Source: Pedobacter westerhofensis (GTDB taxonomy: Bacteria > Bacteroidota > Bacteroidia > Sphingobacteriales > Sphingobacteriaceae). Taken from it: a DNA stretch of 64,000 nt. The number at the start of each line of letters is the position of its first letter. The stretch's first letter is position 1. The stretch is from contig NZ_FXTN01000013.1 of assembly GCF_900182595.1 (NCBI RefSeq), positions 1 through 64,000 on the forward strand, given 5' to 3'. The notes under the pieces were generated by a model. The model worked only from the letters and a program-made list of their open reading frames with translations, was not told the DNA's origin and ran no database searches. A program made the position numbers and the translations under genes. Below, piece by piece: positions 54,131 to 63,623 of this stretch.

Positions 54131-55150
54131 TTAATTGGATGATGGCTGCTGATTGGCTTCTCCGACATCCATCAGCATCATTTTTAACCGGTTGATATGG
54201 ACCTGGATTTCATCACTGCGCTGTTGTACCTGCTGCTCCTGGTTTCCATTGTATTGCTTCTGCTGATGACCTTTTAAAGTTTTCAGCAGATTTTTTCTTT
54301 CCTCCAGCATTCTGATGGCTACCCAAAGCGAATCCTCTATTCCTTTTAACTGTTCTTCTTCAAGAGATTTCTCTGTAAAGGTATGACCTGTATAACATCG
54401 GTACCGGGGGATCACATCATCAGCTATCTGTGCAAGAACCCCGCCACAATCCGGGCAGGTCAGGGATGTCAGCTCTCCGAGCTTTTTCAGGTCTTCTACA
54501 TTGCTGCTCATGCGCCTTGCAATCTCGGCCTCCAGCCTCACATCTTCCGGCACCAGGGTTTCTTCACAGACAGACCTGCTGAACAGATCAGAAAGGATAT
54601 GCCCCATTTCATTGATAGAAACGCTGTAATCCACCTCCATGTTATTCAGCACATTATTTGGCATATCAGGAAAATCGGCTTCCTCCGGTTGCTGGATCAT
54701 GCAGCGCCCCCCGCTTCTCTTGATCGCGAACATTCCCGAAGTTCCGTCATCCAGCAGTCCTGTGAGGATGATACCAGTCACACAGCTGTTATAGGTAGCT
54801 GCCGCAGATCGGAAAAGCACATCAATAGATGGCCGCCAATGATTTTCATAGGCTCCTTTCGTAATTCTGATCGTTCCTCTCTCCAGCAGCATATGGTGGT
54901 CAGAAGGAGCAAGATAAATTTTCCTGTTCTGGATCAGGTCCTGATCTCCCGGCACACGGCATTCCATCAAGGTGTTTTTCTGAATGGTATTTAAAATCAC
55001 GTCGGTCATAGAATCGGGCGAAACATGGATGACAATGAAAACAGCTGCATCCAGGTCTTCATGGAAAGTAGAGACCAGTCTTGACACCGCCGATATTCCC
55101 CCGGCAGAAGTCCCGATAGTGATAATATTCTTTATTGTTTCATTTTCCAT
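54131..55150 (-). CDS. CheB-type methylesterase with C-terminal zinc-ribbon-like region
   Basis: 339 residues. The CheB domain (about 9-190) has the active-site Ser in ITIGTSAGGISAVSRLVSTF, His in VFIVIHVSPDSM and Asp in ILTGLLDDGTSGMFAI. No receiver domain precedes it. The tail carries two Cys pairs (SLTCPDCGGVLAQIADD, then YRCYTGHTF) and a coiled coil. Standard CheB removes methyl groups from chemoreceptors, but no receptor, CheA or CheW gene is present. Here it lies between a PAS kinase and a LuxR-type regulator, suggesting a signalling role outside chemotaxis. Such stand-alone CheB proteins recur in Bacteroidota. Confidence 0.88.
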   Translation of the reverse strand: MENETIKNIITIGTSAGGISAVSRLVSTFHEDLDAAVFIVIHVSPDSMTDVILNTIQKNTLMECRVPGDQDLIQNRKIYLAPSDHHMLLERGTIRITKGAYENHWRPSIDVLFRSAAATYNSCVTGIILTGLLDDGTSGMFAIKRSGGRCMIQQPEEADFPDMPNNVLNNMEVDYSVSINEMGHILSDLFSRSVCEETLVPEDVRLEAEIARRMSSNVEDLKKLGELTSLTCPDCGGVLAQIADDVIPRYRCYTGHTFTEKSLEEEQLKGIEDSLWVAIRMLEERKNLLKTLKGHQQKQYNGNQEQQVQQRSDEIQVHINRLKMMLMDVGEANQQPSSN

Positions 55151-55169
55151 AGGTATAAAAAATAAAATG

Positions 55170-56750
55170 TTAAGCTGTAATTTCTGGTAAGTTCAGCGTA
55201 ATCGTTACCGTCAGCCCCTTTTTTGTGTTATTGAATTTAATTTTTCCATTCAAGAGGTACACTCTGTTCCTGATCCCGCTGAGCCCGGACCCGTTTTTAC
55301 TGGCATCTTCAGGATCAGTATGAAGCCCAATACCATTATCAGATACCTTTATGATTACTTGTTTAGCGGCAAAACTTACTTTTATTTCCGCCCGGCTGGC
55401 ATGCGCATGTTTGATACAATTGCTGATCATCTCCTGTATCATCCTGAAAATATAAAGCTGTACCTCGGGATCGAGCGAATCAGCATATATATCAATATAG
55501 GCATCGATCTGAAAATCCGGGCTGCTTGTCCGCTGCGCCATTTCTTTCACCCCGGCAACAAATCCGAAATCTTTCAATACAGATGGCGTGAGCTCATAGG
55601 ATAGCTGACGGGTTTCTTTGATGGCCTGGTCCAGCAGTTCATTTACATTTTTGAATTCCCCTTTTAACTGATGCGTCCGCTGTACGCTTTCCAGGTTTAG
55701 CCTGATCCCGTAAAGGAGCTGGCATACACTGTCGTGCAAAGCCCTGCTGATTGCATTCCTTTCTTTTTCCTGGGCAGTAAGCGTAGCAGATAAGATCAGT
55801 TTCTGCTGGCCGTTCTTCAGCATTTCGGCTTCCTCCTCCATCTTTTTGCGATCAGTTATATCCATCAGGATCCCCGCGAAACAGGTTTTATCGTCCTGCA
55901 CCCTGATCTCGTGACCCTTGGCAGCGATATATTTGACCTGATCAGCGCCCGCTAGAATCCTGAATTCCAGATCGATCTCTTTCTGTCCGTTCAGCGCACT
56001 TACCAGATGCTGTCTGACCTGCAGCTGATCCTCGGGATGGATAATTTCGATCAGTCCTTTCACTGTGCCCTCAAATTTTCGGCCACTGACACCCAGGATA
56101 TTGCAGCTGTGTGTATCCAGAAAAACTGTATTCGCATCAGAGTCTATGGTCCAGGTTCCTGTGGCCGACGCCTTAAGCGTCATTTCCAGGCGCTCTTTGG
56201 TTTCTGTTAGTATTTTCTGGGCATTTCTGCTCTCCGTAATATCAATCAGCGTAATATAGTACTTGATGTCCGAAGCCATCATACTGGATATTGCAATCCC
56301 TTCCATCCGGGTATAAATGATCTGGTCATGTGGCAGCATCAATTTGATCTCTGCACTCTGTTTACCATCACCATACTGCATCCGGTGCAAAAAATTATAG
56401 AAGTCCTGCCACGAATGCGGGGCAATAAAACTTTGAAATCTTCTCCTGATAATGGTCTGCTTGGATATGTTGAGCAGGTCTACCCCATTTTGGTTTGCTT
56501 CTTCTACTACGCCCAGGTAATCCAGGATAAAATATCCCACCGGAGCAAGATCATATAATCCTACAAATTTTGCCCTCTCCTGGTCCAGCGTAGCATAGGA
56601 GGCTTTGAGCTCATCATTCTGCATCTCCAGTTCCAGCTGGTAAACCTGCAGCTCATTCAACAGAATATTGATTTCATCTGAATTCAGATGAGGAGCTGCC
56701 GGGTCTGAACCCTGCTTTCCGCCCGCCGGACGCTGAGAGTTCTTATTCAC
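55170..56750 (-). CDS. PAS-domain HisKA_3 sensor kinase
   Basis: 526 residues, soluble. PAS-like domains lie at about 55-175 (YDLAPVGYFILDYLGVVEEA) and 185-310 (TWTIDSDANTVFLDTHSCNI, ending ILMDITDRKK). The HisKA_3 dimerisation region has the phosphoacceptor His in ERNAISRALHDSVCQLLYG, and HATPase_c has ISNCIKHAHASRAEI and NGSGLSGIRNRVYLLNG. This is the NarX/DegS-like class that pairs with LuxR-type regulators. The start overlaps the end of the CheB-CheR fusion gene by 8 nt. It is probably the input kinase for the regulator two genes downstream. Confidence 0.9.
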   Translation of the reverse strand: MNKNSQRPAGGKQGSDPAAPHLNSDEINILLNELQVYQLELEMQNDELKASYATLDQERAKFVGLYDLAPVGYFILDYLGVVEEANQNGVDLLNISKQTIIRRRFQSFIAPHSWQDFYNFLHRMQYGDGKQSAEIKLMLPHDQIIYTRMEGIAISSMMASDIKYYITLIDITESRNAQKILTETKERLEMTLKASATGTWTIDSDANTVFLDTHSCNILGVSGRKFEGTVKGLIEIIHPEDQLQVRQHLVSALNGQKEIDLEFRILAGADQVKYIAAKGHEIRVQDDKTCFAGILMDITDRKKMEEEAEMLKNGQQKLILSATLTAQEKERNAISRALHDSVCQLLYGIRLNLESVQRTHQLKGEFKNVNELLDQAIKETRQLSYELTPSVLKDFGFVAGVKEMAQRTSSPDFQIDAYIDIYADSLDPEVQLYIFRMIQEMISNCIKHAHASRAEIKVSFAAKQVIIKVSDNGIGLHTDPEDASKNGSGLSGIRNRVYLLNGKIKFNNTKKGLTVTITLNLPEITA

Positions 56751-59647
56751 TGTTCTTGGTTTTAAAAGTGAGTACCGAGACTAATGTTTTGCCTGTATCA
56801 TCCTTACTGATTTCCTGGGCCGAAACAAAAAATCCCATCATTCCCAGGCCCGCAATCTCCTGCTGGATAAAAATCTCTTCGGTTCCCGCTGAGTCTAAAA
56901 GATCATCCAGTTTACTGGTTTTCCATTTATTGTGAACAAGTTCCAATAAGGGCTGTTCAAGAATGTCTTCTTCCTTTAGTTTAAAGAGCTCCAGAAAGGC
57001 TTTATTGCTCACCAGGACCTTTTTGTCCTTATCTAAAATCAGTGCGGCATCTGCGGACAGGTTCACCGTATTTTTCGCATAGTTGATCAGGCTGGTGAGT
57101 TTGTTTTCCATCGCCTTTACCGGTGTGATCTTTGTAAAAGTAACCACGGCGCCGCTGATGAAATTATCCATGGTGCGATAGGGCATGATCCGTAAGTTGT
57201 ACCACTCATCTTTTTTGGTACTCACCTCCATTTCTTTGCCTACCAGCTTTTCTATCACCTCTTTGATGGCATCTTCCAGGAAAGGATATTCAAAATTAGA
57301 GACAATATGCGTGATGGAACGGCCCACATCTCCCGGAATTACATTGAACAACCTGGTCACCTGCGGAGTGAACCTGAGTATATTCAGATGGTTATCCAAA
57401 AAGATCGTGCCTATCTCGGTATTATCGAGCAGGTTTTTCATATCATTATTCAACTGGGTCAATTCCTCAGCTTTATTCTGATACTGCAGATTGATCGTCA
57501 TCAGTTCTTCATTCAGGGACTGCATTTCTTCCTTAGTGGTCAGCGCCTCCTCATTGGTACTTTGTAATTCTTCGTTGGTGCTCTGCAGCTCCTCATTGGT
57601 AGATTTCAGTTCCTCCAGCGAGGTCTCCATTTGTTCTATGGTACTGTGCAGTTGCTGCTTGGTATAGATCAGTTCTTTTTCCAGTTCTTCTACAGCACCC
57701 TGACGCGAGGGATCAATGTTTTTTCCTTTGTCGGCACGTCTTTTCTTTACAGGGCCATAATCATGGAATGTTACCAGCAGCATATCCTGCAATGGTACTT
57801 CCACGATATAATCTACCCTAAAGCCCACCACATAAATCTGATCTCCCTCCTTTATTTTTATTTCGGGCACCTCTACTTTGTCCTTTTTATCCCAGGCCTG
57901 GTGTATTGCATTGCCAAGTGCATAGCGCAATTCTTCTTTCGCCAGCCTGTGTATATTAAAGATCGCCTCCCCTGAGTTGATCTGCATAAATCTGGAGGTC
58001 TGACCGTTGATATAAAGGATGTCTCCCCTTTCGTTTAGCAACAGAGAGGCCGGCGTAAAACTCTCCAGCAGGATTTTATGAAAAGTTTCTGCCATCGGAC
58101 TTTTCAGGCTTTTGACAGGCAAATGGATTTTCAGGTTCTTATTATTTTGATTGGCTACATGAAAAGGAAAATCCAGCATATTCCCCAAAGCAGCTGTGCC
58201 TTCTTTCTTTTGAAAGATTTTCCACTTGTTGTCCAGACTGCTGAAGCTGTCCCCAAATGTACCGACTGACTCTGCCGGACCGAGGAACAACAGGCCGTTT
58301 GTAGCCAGAGAATAATGAAAAACCGGAATAATCTTTTTCTGCAGTTCAGAGGTCAGGTAGATCAGCACATTCCGGCAGCAGAGTAAGTCTAAACGTGTAA
58401 AAGGGGCATCCTTGATGAGGTTATGCTGTGCAAAAACAATCATCTCCCGCACCTCTTTCTTAACTACATAACCTTCATTTACTTTAATAAAAAACCGCGC
58501 AAGACGCTCCGGGGAGATCTCTGAGGTAATATTAGAAAAGTAACTTGCAGAACGGGCATGGTCTATCGCCTGAGGGTCGAGGTCTGTGGCAAATATTTGC
58601 AGCTTGGGAACTTTGGTCAATTTCACCGTATCCAGGTATTCAATTACCAGCATTGCAATGGAATAAGCTTCTTCTCCTGTAGAACAACCGGCAATCCAGA
58701 TCCGGATAGGGTCATTCTCTTTTTTTGCAGCCAGTATGGGGTACAGTTTGTTTTTTAACGCTTCAAATGCATCGCGGTCCCTGAAAAATTTTGTTACCCC
58801 GATCAGCAGCTCATTAAACAGTTGCATGATCTCACTCGGATTCTCACGCAGAAAATTAATGTAATCAACATAATCAGTCAGCTGATGGAAAGCAATTCTC
58901 CGTTCGATCCTGCGCACAATGGTACTCTTTTTATACAGCGTGAAATCATGACCTGTATTGGACCTTAGCAGCATCAGTATCTTCTGCAGATGTGTGTGAT
59001 TGCTCTGGTTCATTGTAAAATCCGTTTCGGCCTGGGGGTCCCTGATTGCAGGGTGGTTCAGGTACTGGATCAGTTTTACCGGCATTTCCTCCGGAGATAG
59101 CACATAATCTACCATATTGGTTTTGATCGAAGTGGCCGGCATACTGTCATATTCTGCCGTAGCAGGATCCTGTACCATCACCATTCCGAGTTTTTCCTTG
59201 ATCATTCTTATGCCCGTTTCCCCGTCGGCGCCCATTCCTGAGAAGATAATCCCTACTGCATTGTTCTGTTGATCCTCGGCCAGGCTCTGCAGGAAATAGT
59301 CGATAGACATATGTGCGCCTTTATACCGCGAGGCTTCCATCAGTAAAAGCTGTCCGTTATGAATGCCCATGTCTTTTCCGGGCGGGATAATATAGATATG
59401 ATCGGGCTGTACCATCATGCGCTTCCTTGATCGCCATTGAAGTGATGGGCTGAAGAATTCTTGCAACATCTATCACATGCGACTTATCCAGGTGCATGAT
59501 AATTACAAATGCCATTCCGCTCCTGATCGGCATGTGCATAAAAAATTTTTCAAAGGCATGGAAAGAACCGGCAGAGCCACCCATTCCTATGATTGGAAAG
59601 GAGGATTTTGTTTTCCCGGATCCGTTTGATTTCATTTGTTTCGTCAT
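56743..59647 (-). pseudogene. CheB-CheR-PAS fusion, frameshifted in the CheB domain
   Basis: The product begins at ATG 59647 in one frame, with the CheB catalytic Ser (IIGMGGSAGSFHAFEKFF) and His region (FVIIMHLDKSHV), up to KEAHDG. The continuation (VQPDHIYIIPPGKDMGIHNG, then SGMGADGETG with the CheB Asp) is in another frame, open from about 59469 to 56743. The shift lies near 59408-59421. A CheR methyltransferase follows (about residues 165-420 of the long part: LNRRIERRIAFHQLTDY-like, IWIAGCSTGEEAYSIAML, FTRLDLLCCRNVLIYL). Then come a STNEELQ-repeat coiled coil and two PAS domains. The CheR-PAS part could still be made from an internal start. It heads the four-gene operon. Confidence 0.75.
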
Positions 59648-59951
59648 TTTCTTTGGTCAGAACATATAAGAGTAAAATACTCATTATGTTTCCAATTACA
59701 AAAATATATTAAACAACAAAAAACAAAGAGTTAAAAATACACTGATAAGTGTGAATTAAATGCGTACTCAATTAATTTCGGCTAAACTGGCAACAAGCTT
59801 GCATGCAATAGCACTTCTCAACAAATTATTCCTGTGCAGCCGGGCCAATTGATTCCCGTTCCACAAAAATGAGTGACAACACCATTTTCTTATCATACAT
59901 CAATAGCACAATCAAATATTTGTTACACCTTTGGCTTATAAATTCAAAGAC
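59648..59951 (+). other. Intergenic region between divergent genes
   Basis: About 300 AT-rich bases holding the promoters of the CheB-CheR operon (-) and the YceI gene (+). No full consensus promoter was found. An ATG at 59931 in frame with yceI is seven codons upstream of the better start. Confidence 0.4.
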
Positions 59952-60530
59952 ATGAAAAAATTATTTGTACTATTATTTGCTGCTTCTGCGGCTTTATCTT
60001 CTTTAAACGCATCTGCACAAGACAACTGGACAGCTGACAAAGCACACTCAAAATTAGGATTCAGTATTACCCACATGATGGTAAGTGATGTTGAAGGTGC
60101 ATTCAAAACTTTCGAATCTACTATCGTTTCTTCAAAACCTGATTTTTCAGATGCAGTAATTAACCTGAGTGCAGACGTAAATTCAGTAAATACTGACGAC
60201 GATAAAAGAGATGGCCACCTGAAAAGTGCCGACTTCTTTGATGCTGAAAAATATCCTAAACTGACTTTCAAAAGTACTTCAGTGAAAAAAGTTGCTGCTA
60301 ACAAATACAAAGTTGCAGGCTTGTTAACTTTGCATGGTGTCACTAAACCAGTTGTTTTAGATGCAGTGTTAAGAGGTACTACAGTAAACATGGCTAAAAA
60401 AACTGTTGCGGGTTTTAAAGTAACCGGAACGATCAAAAGAGCTGATTTCGCTCTGGGCGCGAAATATCCTAATGCAATGTTAAGCGACGAAATTGCATTG
60501 AATGCAAATACAGAATTCGTTAAAAACTAA
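59952..60530 (+). CDS. YceI-family periplasmic protein
   Basis: 192 residues from ATG 59952, which gives a clean signal peptide (KKLFVLLFAASAALSSLNASAQ); an ATG at 59931 would place seven extra residues before it. YceI motifs follow in order: WTADKAHSKLGFSITHMMVS, SADVNSVNTDDDKRDGHLKS, ADFFDAEKYPKLTFKST, LLTLHGVTKPVVLDAVLRG and ADFALGAKYPN. The lipocalin-like barrel of this family binds isoprenoid chains. It is periplasmic and monocistronic, followed by a very strong terminator. The precise role is unknown. Confidence 0.92.
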   Translation: MKKLFVLLFAASAALSSLNASAQDNWTADKAHSKLGFSITHMMVSDVEGAFKTFESTIVSSKPDFSDAVINLSADVNSVNTDDDKRDGHLKSADFFDAEKYPKLTFKSTSVKKVAANKYKVAGLLTLHGVTKPVVLDAVLRGTTVNMAKKTVAGFKVTGTIKRADFALGAKYPNAMLSDEIALNANTEFVKN

Positions 60531-60594
60531 TTCCCGTCTGTTTAATAAATCAGTTTAAGATCTTAATTACAAAGATCAGCAAGACCTGAAAGAG

Positions 60595-60670
60595 AAGGCT
60601 ATATCAAATTCATTGAATTCCAGAAGCTGAATAAAAACTCCTGGAATTCAAATGAATTTGATATAGCCTT
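60595..60670. terminator. Intrinsic terminator after yceI, about 29-bp stem
   Basis: AAGGCTATATCAAATTCATT-GAATTCCAG (60595-60623) pairs with CTGGAATTC-AAATGAATTTGATATAGCCTT (60641-60670) with one bulge and a 17-nt loop. It is followed by TTTTATTTTT. The A/T-rich outer stem makes it usable in both directions. Confidence 0.8.
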
Positions 60671-60739
60671 TTATTTTTAACTTCAATCTTGAGCGGTCCG
60701 GACAGCGTTCGGGCCAATCGTATTCAAAACACCTTATCC

Positions 60740-60831
60740 ATGCGGCATCAATCTGCCGCATACCCGCCAGCTGAGCGGGTCATGGGCGGGTGTGCACCGG
60801 GTGGGCACCGGGTGTGGACCGGGTGGGCTCC
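60740..60831 (+). repeat. Cluster of two hairpins and a 4 x 11-bp tandem repeat
   Basis: ATGCGGCA/TGCCGCAT (60740-60761, 6-nt loop) and ACCCGC/GCGGGT (60762-60780) are adjacent perfect hairpins. Four 11-mers follow at 60788-60831: GGGTGTGCACC, GGGTGGGCACC, GGGTGTGGACC and GGGTGGGCTCC. The GC content contrasts sharply with the AT-rich surroundings, suggesting a REP-like or transferred element. Confidence 0.65.
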
Positions 60832-61232
60832 AGACAACAAGCTTTTAGCATCGCGGGTGAACCAGTATAAGAAAGACAACAGGGTGGACCCTCCGCCAGC
60901 AATTGGGTTCGGACAGCTTATAGTTTACCTTGATCTGATGTTGCCCTGGTTCTCCGGTGGTATTGCTCTGGTGTTGGTTTGGTTAAAAACCTCATCAATA
61001 CCTCTACAAGACCTTACCAGAGTCTCGCCAAACAGCTTATAATCTAAAGCACAAATCAATCAGCTCTCTCAGCGCAGTTGTTGTGGAATATCAGATATTT
61101 CTGCGGCCATCAATTTGACCCGGTTGTTTCGGGATTAGCGTTCAACTCATGATTTCATCCGGCCTTGATAAAAAATTAAGATTCTGATTTATTTCGATAA
61201 ATTGCAAGCCGATTGCTGATAGAAACAAATAG

Positions 61233-62510
61233 ATGACTGAGATTAATAAGGACACACATATAGCCATCATCGGACTTGGCTATGTTGGTCTGCCGCTGGC
61301 AGTAGCATTTGCCAAATATTTTAAAGTAACTGGATTTGATACCAAACCCGGCCGTGTCGCAGAGCTGAACGCAGGCTTTGACAGCACACTGGAGATCAGT
61401 GAAGAACAGCTGAAGGAGGTAAAACACAATCTTTCTTTCAGCAGCGAGCCTGTAGATATCCAGTTTGCAAGGGTCTATATCGTTACCGTCCCTACACCGA
61501 TCGACAAATACAACCATCCCGATCTTCAGCATTTATACGCTGCCAGCAGAACCGTTGGCCAGTATCTCAAAAAAGGGGATTTGGTGATTTATGAATCTAC
61601 CGTATATCCGGGAGTAACTGAGGATGAATGTGCACCAGTACTGTCAGAAGAATCAGGACTGATCTTCAATAAGGATTTTACCTGCGGGTATTCCCCGGAA
61701 CGGATCAATCCGGGAGATAAAGAACATACACTTACACAAATCGTCAAAATCACGGCTGGCTCCACAGAGCAGGCGGCGCTGAATGTAGACAAACTATACC
61801 GCTCCATCATAACCGCCGGCACGTACCGCGCATCAAGCATCCGCGTGGCCGAAGCGGCCAAGGTTATTGAAAATGCACAGCGCGATATCAACATCGCTTT
61901 TGTAAATGAACTGGCCAAGATCTTCAACCTGATCGGACTGGATACAAATGATGTTTTACAGGCAGCAGGCACCAAATGGAACTTCCTGAATTTTAAACCC
62001 GGACTGGTGGGAGGACACTGCATTGGTGTAGACCCTTATTACCTTGCCCAAAAAGCACAGGAAGCGGGATATCACCCTGAAATTATCCTTGCCGGACGGC
62101 GGCTGAATGACGGCATGGGCCAGTATATTGCTGATGAGGTGATCAAGCTCATGGTACGCAAACAGATTCAGGTAACGGATAGCGAGGTACTTATTCTGGG
62201 ATTCACTTTTAAAGAGAATTGTCCCGATGTGAGGAACACAAGGGTGATCGATATCGTAACCCGTTTAAAAGAATACCATGTAAAGATCTGTATACAGGAC
62301 CCCTGGGCAGACCCTGAGCAGGTTTTGCAGGAGTATGGCATCACCTGCCAGAATGAGGAGGTCACCGGCCGCAGATTTGACGCAGTGATCGGGGCAGTGG
62401 CCCATCAGGAGTTTGAAGCTGTAGATATTGCTGCCCTATCCAAAGAAAACACCGTGGTATACGATATTAAAGGGATGTTCGCCCCGGAATTCACTCACGG
62501 GCGACTTTAA
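61233..62510 (+). CDS. Nucleotide-sugar dehydrogenase (TviB/WbpO-like)
   Basis: 425 residues of the UDP-glucose/UDP-HexNAc dehydrogenase family. The NAD-binding start is IAIIGLGYVGLPLAVAFAKY. Then come YIVTVPTPIDKYNHPDL, VIYESTVYPGVTEDECAPVL, FTCGYSPERINPGDKEH, AKVIENAQRDINIAFVNELA and the catalytic-Cys loop GLVGGHCIGVDPYYLA. The GYSPERINPGD and VGGHCIGVDPYYL forms are those of UDP-N-acetylgalactosamine or glucosamine 6-dehydrogenases. An epimerase gene follows 4 nt after its stop, as in tviB-tviC and wbpO-wbpP pairs, making UDP-GalNAcA-type precursors for capsule or O-antigen. Confidence 0.9.
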   Translation: MTEINKDTHIAIIGLGYVGLPLAVAFAKYFKVTGFDTKPGRVAELNAGFDSTLEISEEQLKEVKHNLSFSSEPVDIQFARVYIVTVPTPIDKYNHPDLQHLYAASRTVGQYLKKGDLVIYESTVYPGVTEDECAPVLSEESGLIFNKDFTCGYSPERINPGDKEHTLTQIVKITAGSTEQAALNVDKLYRSIITAGTYRASSIRVAEAAKVIENAQRDINIAFVNELAKIFNLIGLDTNDVLQAAGTKWNFLNFKPGLVGGHCIGVDPYYLAQKAQEAGYHPEIILAGRRLNDGMGQYIADEVIKLMVRKQIQVTDSEVLILGFTFKENCPDVRNTRVIDIVTRLKEYHVKICIQDPWADPEQVLQEYGITCQNEEVTGRRFDAVIGAVAHQEFEAVDIAALSKENTVVYDIKGMFAPEFTHGRL

Positions 62511-62514
62511 TCAC

Positions 62515-63498
62515 ATGTATAACAACAGCTACCATACCACAGATCTCCGCGATACCGCTTTCCTGATTACCGGAGGCGCAGGTTTTATCGGTTCAAACCT
62601 GGTCAGATATCTTCTGGCCCATGGCGCTGCAAAAGTCCGGGTGCTGGATAACCTGTCAACAGGCTCACTCAGTAATCTGCAACAATTCATATCTGATCCT
62701 GCTTTTGAATTTACCGAAGGTGATATACGCGATCTGGAGACTTGTAAGCAATCCTGCAGAGGAATCCACTACGTTAGTCATCTTGCGGCATTAGGCTCGG
62801 TACCGCGTTCTATTCATGATCCCCTGAGCACAAATCAGGTCAACATTGATGGCTTTCTCAATATGCTGATGGCCGCAAAAGACGAAAACGTAAAAAGGAT
62901 GGTTTATGCCGCTTCGTCATCTACTTACGGCGACAGCAAAGAGCTGCCCAAACAGGAAGATAAAATCGGAAACCCGCTCTCGCCCTATGCCGTAACCAAA
63001 CTGGTGAATGAGCTGTATGCAGATGTGTTCCGGAAAACTTATGGAACAGATAGTATCGGCTTAAGGTATTTCAACGTTTTTGGCCCCAACCAGGATCCCG
63101 GCGGAGCCTATGCAGCGGTGATCCCCCTGTTCATTCAGGCAGTGCTCAGCGGGCAGCCCGCAATGATCAATGGCGACGGCAGCCAAACGCGCGACTTCAC
63201 TTTTATCGAAAACGTAATCCAGGCAAACGTGAAAGCGATGCTGTATCCCGCACCGCTGCCACATACGATTTACAATGTGGCCTGCGGAGAACGGATCTCT
63301 CTCAACGGGATATGGGCACTCTTAAAGGAGCTTGCCGGTACTGACCCGGGGCAGACCTTCAGGCCTTCAAGGACCGGCGACATTCACGACTCGCTTGCCG
63401 ATATCAGCAGGATCAAAACCGATCTTGGCTACCAGCCGCTTTTCTCCGTAAGAGAGGGAATCAAGCTCACTTTAGACTGGACAAAAAACAAACTTTAG
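62515..63498 (+). CDS. NAD-dependent UDP-sugar epimerase (TviC/WbpP-like)
   Basis: 327 residues from ATG 62515; an in-frame ATG at 62428 lies inside the previous gene. It is an extended SDR with the Rossmann motif TGGAGFIGSNLV, LDNLSTG, HLAALGSVPRSIHDP, catalytic Ser (VYAASSSTYGD) and YAVTK (Tyr-x-x-x-Lys), then GLRYFNVFGPNQDPGGAYAA and RDFTFIENVIQANVKAM. The RYFNVFGPNQDP motif is characteristic of UDP-HexNAc 4-epimerases. Pairing with the upstream dehydrogenase indicates UDP-GalNAc or GalNAcA synthesis for a surface polysaccharide that probably continues elsewhere. Confidence 0.9.
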   Translation: MYNNSYHTTDLRDTAFLITGGAGFIGSNLVRYLLAHGAAKVRVLDNLSTGSLSNLQQFISDPAFEFTEGDIRDLETCKQSCRGIHYVSHLAALGSVPRSIHDPLSTNQVNIDGFLNMLMAAKDENVKRMVYAASSSTYGDSKELPKQEDKIGNPLSPYAVTKLVNELYADVFRKTYGTDSIGLRYFNVFGPNQDPGGAYAAVIPLFIQAVLSGQPAMINGDGSQTRDFTFIENVIQANVKAMLYPAPLPHTIYNVACGERISLNGIWALLKELAGTDPGQTFRPSRTGDIHDSLADISRIKTDLGYQPLFSVREGIKLTLDWTKNKL

Positions 63499-63623
63499 TT
63501 TAGCTGCAAATGCAAATGGTATGCATCCAGCAGGCCAAAAACCTGCTCTTTATACGAGCCACACAACAAAGTCGATAAATTATCAATAATTAATCTTCAA
63601 TCAGTTAACTCATATCAGTTAAA

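Larger units (their letters stand above)
60531..61232 (+). other. Intergenic region with terminator, hairpins and tandem repeat
   Basis: About 700 bases. It holds the yceI terminator (60595-60670), then a GC-rich patch (60740-60831, separate entry). Bases 60832-61232 show nothing convincing. An ORF across the GC-rich patch (60689-61042) has repeat-driven, low-complexity composition and was not called. Confidence 0.6.

Noticed and set aside
54383..54994. 203-codon ORF antisense to the CheB gene
   Set aside because: The minus strand encodes conserved CheB motifs. The plus-strand frame is open only because of codon composition.
57530..57640. Tandem DNA repeat within the CheB-CheR fusion
   Set aside because: It encodes the known STNEELQ coiled-coil repeats of this protein family and is not a mobile or regulatory element.
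60788..60831. Possible small CRISPR array
   Set aside because: The repeats are 11 bp, degenerate and directly adjacent with no spacers, and no cas gene is present.
60689..61042. 117-codon ORF across hairpins and tandem repeats
   Set aside because: The sequence is driven by 11-bp GC-rich repeats, with no similarity to known proteins and no plausible start context.
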